Below the pieces are notes generated by a model. It was not told the origin of the DNA, ran no database searches, and was given only the letters and a program-made list of their open reading frames with translations. Shown here in pieces: positions 57,690 to 64,000 of a stretch of DNA of 64,000 bases; the first letter of the stretch is position 1, and each line of letters starts with the position of its first letter. The stretch covers positions 434,001-498,000 of the forward strand of contig NC_084782.1 of NCBI RefSeq assembly GCF_028858725.1. Direction: 5' to 3'. The stretch comes from Colius striatus. Its lineage: Eukaryota; Chordata; Aves; Coliiformes; Coliidae. The position numbers and the translations under genes are program-made.

Positions 57690-58452
57690 TCCTTACTGAG
57701 GCCACAACCCGACCCCGAGGCTCTCCCGGTGCCGCTGTGGCCGCGCTCCCCCCGCGCAGGGGCCGAGGCTGAGGAGCGCCGGCTGCGCAGGGCTCGAGGC
57801 GGGGGCCACGGTGCCGGCTCGTTGCAGCCCGCGCCCGGGCGGCTGCAGAGAGCGGGAACAGCCTGTGCCCAGTGACCGCGTCAGCGCCCGGCGCCGCAGC
57901 CCCAACTGCCGCCATCACTCACCCACCTCCGGCCGCCGCCATTCCTGCTCCCTCCCTCCCGCACCTTGCGGCATCGCTCCGCCAATCGCCGCGGGCAACG
58001 CTGGAGGGTTGCAGCCTCCAGCCAATCACCACTAACGGTGTTAAACGGAAGCCCGCCCTCCGCTGACAGCAGCCAATCGGCGCTGGGAGCGCGCGGCGCC
58101 CTCTCTCTGTCGTCACCCCCGCACCAGAAGCGCGTCAGGGGGACCGGCTGGTCACGCGGCAGCTCTCCGCCAATCGGCGCGGCCGGAAGCGGCGCGCTCA
58201 GCCAATGGGAGAGGCGGGAGCGCGGCGTGGGCGGGGCCGCGGCCGGCGCGCGCGGCGGCGATGATCGAGCAGCAGAAGCGGAAGGTGTCGGGGCCCGGCC
58301 CCGCGCCCGCCCCAGGCCCCGCTGCCGGCCCCGCGCCCGCCGCCGACCTCCCGCTCGTCCCCGCGCCGCCCAAGCGGCCCCGCCATGACCTGCCGGGAGC
58401 GCCGCCCGCCGGGGCCGCCGGGCAGCCCGCACCCGGGGCCCTGCTGCAGGCG
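57690..58452. promoter_or_regulatory. Bidirectional CpG-island promoter of ZCCHC17 and SNRNP40
   Basis: A dense CpG region between the divergent genes. Five CCAAT pentamers lie at 57982-57986, 58022-58026, 58073-58077, 58170-58174 and 58202-58206, all reading CCAAT on the plus strand; several are in the longer GCCAATCG/C context typical of NF-Y sites. No TATA box is seen. The island begins where a CR1 copy ends (57680). Confidence 0.85.
57965..58020 (-). other. Candidate ZCCHC17 5' untranslated exon 1
   Basis: GCCGCAAG/GTGCGG on the minus strand forms a good donor with its GT at 57964-57963, inside the CpG island and in the right orientation to splice to the acceptor before 57050. The upstream boundary given is approximate; there is no RNA evidence here. 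Confidence 0.5.
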
Positions 58453-61400
58453 GTACGGGGCGGGGAAAGGGCCTGAGGGGCCGCGGGTGTGGGGAGCGGG
58501 AATGGCTGTGAGGGGATGGTGCGGGGCGATGGGAGGAGAAAGCCCCAGGGAGTGAAGGAGGGAGCGTGAAAGGCCCGTGAGGGGAGAGCGGGGCCGGGCC
58601 GTTCCCCGGGAGTGGCGCTTGTGCCCCGCAGCAGCAGCCATCGTGTCATCCCTCGGCAAGGAGTGATGGAGAGGGGGGAAACGGGCTGGAGTTGCCCCAG
58701 GAGAGGTTGGAGCTGAGGCAGAACTGTTTCCCTGAGAGGGGTGTCACCCCTGTGCCAGGCTGCCCAGGGAGCTGGGGGAGTGCCCAGCCCTGGAGGGATC
58801 CCAAAGCCCTGGAGCTGAGGTGCTGAGGGCTGTGGGTCAGTGCTGGGCTGGGCAGGGTGAGGGCAGGGCTGGGACTGCAGCAGCTTCAGGGGCTTTAACA
58901 ACCAAATGATTCTGTGGCACAGTTTTTGAGGAAAGGCTGCAGGACCTGGGGCTGCTCAGCCTGGAGAAGGCTGAGGGGGATCTCATCAACACTGATCAGC
59001 ACCTGAAGGGTGGGTGTCAGGAGAATGAGGTGACACTTTTTTTCTGTAGTCACCAGTGACAGGACAAGGGGGAACAGGCACAGGCTGGAACACAAAAAGT
59101 TCCTCTTAAACACCAGGAGAAACCCCTTTGGTGCTGAGATGAGGGAGCCCTGGCCCAGGCTGCCCAGGGAGGGTGTGGAGGCTCCTGCTCAGGAGGTTTC
59201 CAACCCCACCTGGACACGTTCCTGTGCCCCCTGAGCCAGGAGGACCTGCTTTAGCAGAAGTTGGGCTGGAGCAGCTCTGCAGGGCCCTTCCAACCCCTCT
59301 GTGATTCTATGATCTCCTATCTCTTCCCACAGGGTCCACCACGCTGCTCCTCCCTGCAGGCCCCCATCATGCTGCTCTCAGGCCATGAGGGAGAGGTTTA
59401 CTGCTGCAAGTTCCACCCCAATGGCAACACCTTGGCCTCTGCAGGCTTCGACAGGCTCATCTGTGAGTACCAGACCTGGGCCTCCCCACCACCACTGCCT
59501 GGGGCTGGGGCTTGTGTGACTTGTACTGTGATGGGGTTTTATCTCAGCTCTCTGCATGCCATGTCCTGAGCATGAAGGAGGGGAGCAAGGAACTTCTTTC
59601 AGCTCCTCTGGCAGGTCACTGGCTTTGCTGGCCCTCAGATGGGGCTGGTAACACGCTGTGTTGGTCACAGCCCTGTGCTCCCAAGGGCTTTGCACAGTTA
59701 CCATGGGGCTGCCTGTGCCTGCAGCAGTCTGCTGGAAGTGCAATTTTAAATGCTTTGGCTTGTGCTGAGCTGAAGATTGTTGCTCTTCTTAACAGCTTCA
59801 GCTTACTCTGACCTCATGAATCAGTTCACATCAGCTGTCTGTCCTTCTGGGACTCACAGGATGCTGCTTTATTGCAATCCATCCTCCTGGCTTGGAGACC
59901 AGGGACATGGGTTGCTTTTGTGGACTCCCAGAGAACAGCTCCATCCTCAGCAGGGAGCTGTGTCTGTGCCTCCTGGACTTACCTCTGCCTTCCCTTCCCC
60001 CAGTGCTGTGGAATGTCTATGGGGACTGTGATAACTATGCCACGCTGAAGGGACACAGTGGGGCAGTGATGGAGCTGCACTATAACACAGATGGCAGGTA
60101 AGATGGGGTGGGGGTGGCTTTAGGCCTCAGGAATGGCTCTGGCTGAAGGAATCTCAAAATCATAGAGAGGGGAAAAGACCTTTATGCTCATCAAATCCAA
60201 CTGTTCTCAGCACCACCATGGCCACCTCTAACCCCTGGCCCTCAGCCCCACAGATGTGTGGCTCTGGGATCCCTCCAGGGCTGGGCACTCCCCCAGCTCC
60301 CTGGGCAGCCTGGCACAGGGGCTGACACCCCTCTCAGGGAATCAGTTCTTCTTCAGCTCTAATCTCAACCTCCCCTGGGGCAGTTTGAGGCTGTTTACCT
60401 CTTGTCCTGTTGCTTGTAACTTGGTAGAAGAGACTGACCCAGCCACAGCCTCCTGTCGGGGAGTTGCAGAGAGCAAGAAGTTCTCCCCTCAGCCTCCTCC
60501 TCTCCAGGCTGAGCACCTCCATTCTCTCCTCTGAGTCTCTCAGGGCACCTCACTACCCCTGCTCAGTCCCCACATGATGAGTGCTTGCAGTGTGGCTTTC
60601 CCAGATAGGGATGGTGTCTGACTGAGATTAAGAAACAGAAATCAGAGCCACCTGTGACCCACCAATGATCTGGATTTCAGTGGAGATGAAGAGAGGAAAG
60701 TGAGTGTTGGTCACCTGGGAGACACTGAGGAGGGCAAGAAAACAAATGAGACACTTGCTCATGGAAAAGGCCATTCCCCTGTTGCATCTGAGGTATTGCC
60801 ATGGGGCTTTCCCTCCCATGCTCATCCCAAAGAGTCTCTGAGGAGGTGGAAAACTAATCTATATGTGTCTTGACTTGGGGTTATGGGCAGTGCCTGCAGT
60901 GTCCTAGTCAGCCTCCTCTGAAACTCCTTTACTTTGGCATATGGGGCAGAATCTTCCCCCTGGCTTATTCCTACTGAACAATTCCAGCTTTAATGAGAGC
61001 ACTTGATAATAAGAGGAGAGAGAAGAGAAATGCTTCTGAAATTGAGAGCCTGGTGGTGATTCTTCTCTGCAGCATGCTCTTCTCAGCATCCACAGACAAA
61101 ACTGTGGCTGTGTGGGACAGTGAGACTGGAGAGAGAGTGAAGAGGCTGAAGGGCCACACCTCGTTTGTTAACTCCTGTTACCCAGCAAGGAGAGGACCTC
61201 AGCTGGTCTGTACAGGCAGTGATGATGGGACAGTGAAGGTCAGTATGTTGTGGAGGGAGATGGTTGGGAATGGAAGTAAGAATCATAGAATGCCTGAAGG
61301 GTGGGGGCTGGAAGGGCCCTGCAGAGCTGCTCCAGCCTCTGCTAAAGCAGATTCCCCTGGCTCAGGGGCACAGGAACATGCCCAGGTGGGTTTGGGAACC

Positions 61401-62696
61401 TCCTGAGAAGGAGCCTCCACACCCTCCCTGGGCAGCCTGGGCCAGGGCTCCCTCAGCTCAGCACCAAAGGACTTTCTCCTCCTGTGCCAGCAACAGGAGC
61501 TTGTGCCAGTTACCCCTTGTTCTGACACTGAGCACCACAGATAAGTGTTCCACCCCATCCTCCTGACAGCCACCCTTTAGGTGCTGATCAGTGTTGCTGA
61601 AGTCCCTCCTCAGTTGTCCCTTCTCCAGACTGAACAGCCCCAGGTCCCACAGCCTTTCCTCATAAGGAAGATGCTCCAGTGCCCTGATCATCTTTGTGGC
61701 CCTGCACTGGCCTCTCTCCAGCAGTTCCCTGTCCCTCCCTCAGGGAAGGCTGAAGGACAGTGACACAGACTGAGCCATGCAGCCATCAGGAAAATCCCTG
61801 TCCCTCTCTAGCTGGAGAGCCCAGAACTGCCACAGGACTCCAGATGAGGCCTCAGGAGGGCAGAGCAGAGGGGAAGCAGAACCTCCCTGGCCCTGCTGCC
61901 CACACTCTTGCTGCCCCCAGGCTGCCATTGGCCTCTTGCCCACGAGGGCACGTTGCTGCTCATGGTCAGTTTATTCTCAGCCAGCACTGCCAGGTCTCTC
62001 TCTGCAGAGCTGCTCTCCAGCAGGTCACCCGCAGCCTGTGCTGCTGCAGGGGGTTGTTCCTCCCCAACTGCAGGACTCTGCCCTTGCCCTGGTTGAACCT
62101 CAGCAGGTTTCTCTGTGCCCAACTCTCCAGCCACTCAAGATCTCAGGATCTTTGAAAGAGTTTTTGGAATCTTCCCATTTAAGTGGGCAAACCTCAGCCT
62201 TTCCTTGCTCTTGTAATTGAATAGTCACTGTAGTTGCAGAAATAAATTGCAATACAATGTGGCTGCTCCTCTCTTTCTGTAATCCTGGGGGTGAGGACAA
62301 AGCAGGTTCAGCTGCTCAGTTGGACTTTTTACCCTAAACTGCGTTAAGGAAGCATGAGAAAGGCAAGGCCTGGCTGCCAATGCCCAACCCCAGCCTTTCT
62401 TTCCCCTCCACACTCCTGTGCCCCAACCACACCAGACTCTTTCCATGTTTGTAGAGCTCTGAGGCCTAACAGAAGGAACCTGAGCAGAGCAGGCTCAATC
62501 TTTGCCAAGTACCTGTCATTAACATCATTAACTGTCTCTGTGCAGCTGTTAACAACTGCCCTGTCTTTTTCAGCTGTGGGATATCAGGAAGAAAGCTGCT
62601 GTGCAGACATTTCAAAACACCTACCAGGTCCTGGCTGTAACTTTCAATGACACCAGTGATCAGATCATATCTGGAGGCATTGACAATGATATTAAG
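58261..62696 (+). CDS. SNRNP40: SNRNP40, U5 snRNP 40-kDa WD40 protein (partial; later exons right of the window)
   Basis: Component of the U5 snRNP and tri-snRNP in pre-mRNA splicing. Five exons, 58261-58452, 59333-59462, 60004-60097, 61073-61238 and 62574-62696, are in phase with GT/AG borders and encode 235 aa of about 360. The start MIEQQKRK is the human start. After a Pro/Ala-rich linker the sequence is nearly identical to human: [116 protein letters not shown] and [13 protein letters not shown]. These are WD40 blades 1 to 4. The N-terminal linker (residues 9-64) is longer than in human. The rest of the propeller lies beyond position 64000. Confidence 0.97.
58670..58915 (+). mobile_element. 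CR1 LINE 3' fragment in SNRNP40 intron 1
   Basis: Runs from GAAACGGGCTGGAGTTGCCC to the tail ACAACCAAATGATTCTGTGG. It is followed head-to-tail by a second CR1 copy. Confidence 0.88.
58918..59312 (+). mobile_element. CR1 LINE ending 20 bp before an SNRNP40 acceptor
   Basis: Blocks GGGGCTGCTCAGCCTGGAGA, GTGACAGGACAAGGGGGAA and GGTTTCCAACCCCACCTGG; 3' end CTCTGTGATTCTATGA. The AG of the SNRNP40 exon 2 acceptor is at 59331-59332. Confidence 0.9.
60152..60560 (-). mobile_element. CR1 LINE in SNRNP40 intron 3
   Basis: Tail AAAATCATAGAGAGGGGAAA, then CATGGCCACCTCTAACCCC, CCAGGGCTGGGCACTCCC and CTCCTCTCCAGGCTGAGC. Confidence 0.87.
61278..62125 (-). mobile_element. CR1 LINE in SNRNP40 intron 4, with a 57-bp foreign segment
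   Basis: Tail GAATCATAGAATGCCTGAAG lies 40 bp after the exon 4 donor. The copy runs to the CTGGTTGAACCTCAGCAGG block. At 61739-61796 it contains a segment (GGCTGAAGGACAGTGACACA core) absent from the other CR1 copies except, in reverse complement, the one at 63191. Confidence 0.9.
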
Positions 62697-63190
62697 GTAA
62701 GAATCATGTTACCTGTGCCTTTCCCCTTCCCCCCCCCCTTGTGCCTTTTCTCCCCCGCCCTTGTGCCTTTTTCCCCCCCCCTGCACATTTCCACCCCCTG
62801 CTTTTCTCAGGGACAAATGCAGCAGCCTGCTGGTTAATTTGACAGTCACAAGAACCAAGCAGCTCCCCCTTGCTGTTGACACAGGGCCAATAAATGCTGA
62901 GGGAGGTGTTGCAGGGCTGTGTGTGCCCTGTGACAGCCTGGGCAGCCCTGGCATTCCTGGCCAGACAGCCTAGCACTGCTGGCAGCCTATCCCATGTGCT
63001 GCCTTTCCTGGCAGCCTGTACCCATCTCACAGCCTCTAGAGCCATAGATGAGGTAAACTAAAGAAAATGTGGTGACACATCTCCAACCCTCTGCCCTCTG
63101 CCCCAGTTTGCAACGTACTTTTGTCACCTGCTAGTGTGGAAAGTTCTTATTTAAGAGCAAGCTCAGGGTTTCATTCAGCTGCTCACTGAG
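62697..63190. other. SNRNP40 intron 5, unique sequence
   Basis: Starts with C-rich tracts (62729-62786). No further feature was recognised here or in 63707-64000. Confidence 0.4.
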
Positions 63191-63706
63191 ATTTTCCTGA
63201 TGGCTGCATGGTTCAGTCTGTGTCACTGTCCTTCAGCCTTCCCTGAGGGGGGGACAGGGAAGTGCTGGAGAGAGGCCAGTGCAGGGCCACCAAGATGCTG
63301 AGGGGACTGGAGCATCTTCCTTGTGAGGAAAGGCTGTGGGACCTGGGGCTGTTCAGTCTGGAGGAGACTGAGGGGGGAGCTCATTAATATTGACCAATAT
63401 CTCACTGGTGGGTGTCAGGAGCTTGGGGCAGCACTTTTTTTCCTGTTGTATCCAGTGACAGGACAAGGGGTGATGGAAAGAAGCTGGAACACAAATGTTC
63501 CATTGGAACATGAGGAGAAAGTCCTTTGGTGCTGAGCTGAGGGAGCCCTGGCCCAGGCTGCCCAGGGAGGGTGTGGAGGCTCCTTCTCAGGAGGTTTCCA
63601 ACCCCACCTGGACACGTTCCTGTGCCCCCTGAGCCAGGGGAACCTGCTGTAGCAGAGGCTGGATGAGCTCTGCAGGGCCCTTCCAGCCCCCACCATGCTG
63701 GGATTC
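63191..63706 (+). mobile_element. CR1 LINE in SNRNP40 intron 5, opposite orientation
   Basis: Begins with the reverse complement of the 57-bp segment at 61739-61796, then typical CR1 (CACCAAGATGCTGAGGGGAC, GGTTTCCAACCCCACCTGG) to the tail CACCATGCTGGGATTCAGTG. Confidence 0.9.
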
Positions 63707-64000
63707 AGTGTGGGGAACATGTGCTTGTCAGAGCCATTGGAAGTTGAATCCCTTCCAACTGCCCTTCCTTGAGAAAGAACAGCATGGCATTTGTGGGACT
63801 GGGCATCAGTCAGGGAGAGCTGGGGGAGCTGTAGACAGACAGAGAGGGATTCCTGCATGTGTGGGGCTGCTGACATTTATCTTTGCTTAATGGTAGGTTA
63901 GATGTGGGTTGAATTAACCCACTTCTTAACCCTCCAAGTTACCACCTTAGGTTAGGGAGGCTTTTAAGGGACCAATTCCCTTTTCCCTGCACCACCAAGA

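Noticed and set aside
1-64000. Endogenous retrovirus, CRISPR array, tRNA or rRNA
   Set aside because: No LTR pairs, retroviral domains, CRISPR-type spaced repeats or cloverleaf-forming genes were recognised by eye. All interspersed repeats seen fit CR1.

Overview
This is a gene-rich, GC-rich vertebrate window whose interspersed repeats are almost all CR1 LINEs. Short introns, CR1 tails ending in ATTCTATG-like octamers and the gene order point to a bird, probably a microchromosome or other GC-rich segment. The species cannot be fixed from the sequence. No retroviral or other LTR-type element was recognised, and no tRNA or rRNA gene.

The conserved order is SERINC2 (minus, 3' end cut off by the left edge) - a small PKI-family gene (plus) - FABP3 (plus, complete) - ZCCHC17 (minus, complete) - SNRNP40 (plus, 3' end cut off by the right edge). 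It matches human 1p35.2 (SNRNP40-ZCCHC17-FABP3-SERINC2) except for the PKI gene, which is not among the three known human PKI genes (PKIA, PKIB, PKIG). I rebuilt exon structures by hand from splice signals, phase and family length. FABP3 (133 aa), ZCCHC17 (245 aa) and the PKI gene (75 aa) are complete and open. SERINC2 gives 334 codons and SNRNP40 235 codons inside the window.

Layout: 1-8531 SERINC2 exons 8 to 1, with CR1 copies and a G-poor minisatellite in intron 1. 8.3-8.7 kb is its CpG-island promoter. 8.7-29.4 kb is intergenic, with an 18-bp minisatellite (9.8 kb), an orphan CpG island carrying a hexanucleotide repeat (18.0-18.6 kb), short-unit repeats near 21.7 and 22.2 kb, and GA/GT and ~60-bp repeats (27.2-28.0 kb). 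29.5-29.8 kb is the PKI gene. 30.6-33.4 kb is a CA-rich minisatellite, followed by a ~0.45 kb spacer and a TG-rich array that is its reverse complement (33.8-34.5 kb). 35.7-38.8 kb is FABP3. 39.7-58.0 kb is ZCCHC17 with many CR1 copies. 57.7-58.45 kb is a CpG-rich bidirectional promoter with five CCAAT boxes, and 58.26 kb to the end is SNRNP40.

The genes do not form one pathway: lipid or serine-associated membrane protein (SERINC2), PKA inhibition and export (PKI), fatty-acid transport (FABP3), an S1/zinc-knuckle RNA-binding protein (ZCCHC17) and a U5 snRNP WD40 protein (SNRNP40). The most interesting observation is that SERINC2-PKI-FABP3 repeats the order and orientation of human SERINC1-PKIB-FABP7 and partly SERINC3-PKIG. 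This suggests that the window keeps a fourth PKI ohnolog lost from the human locus.
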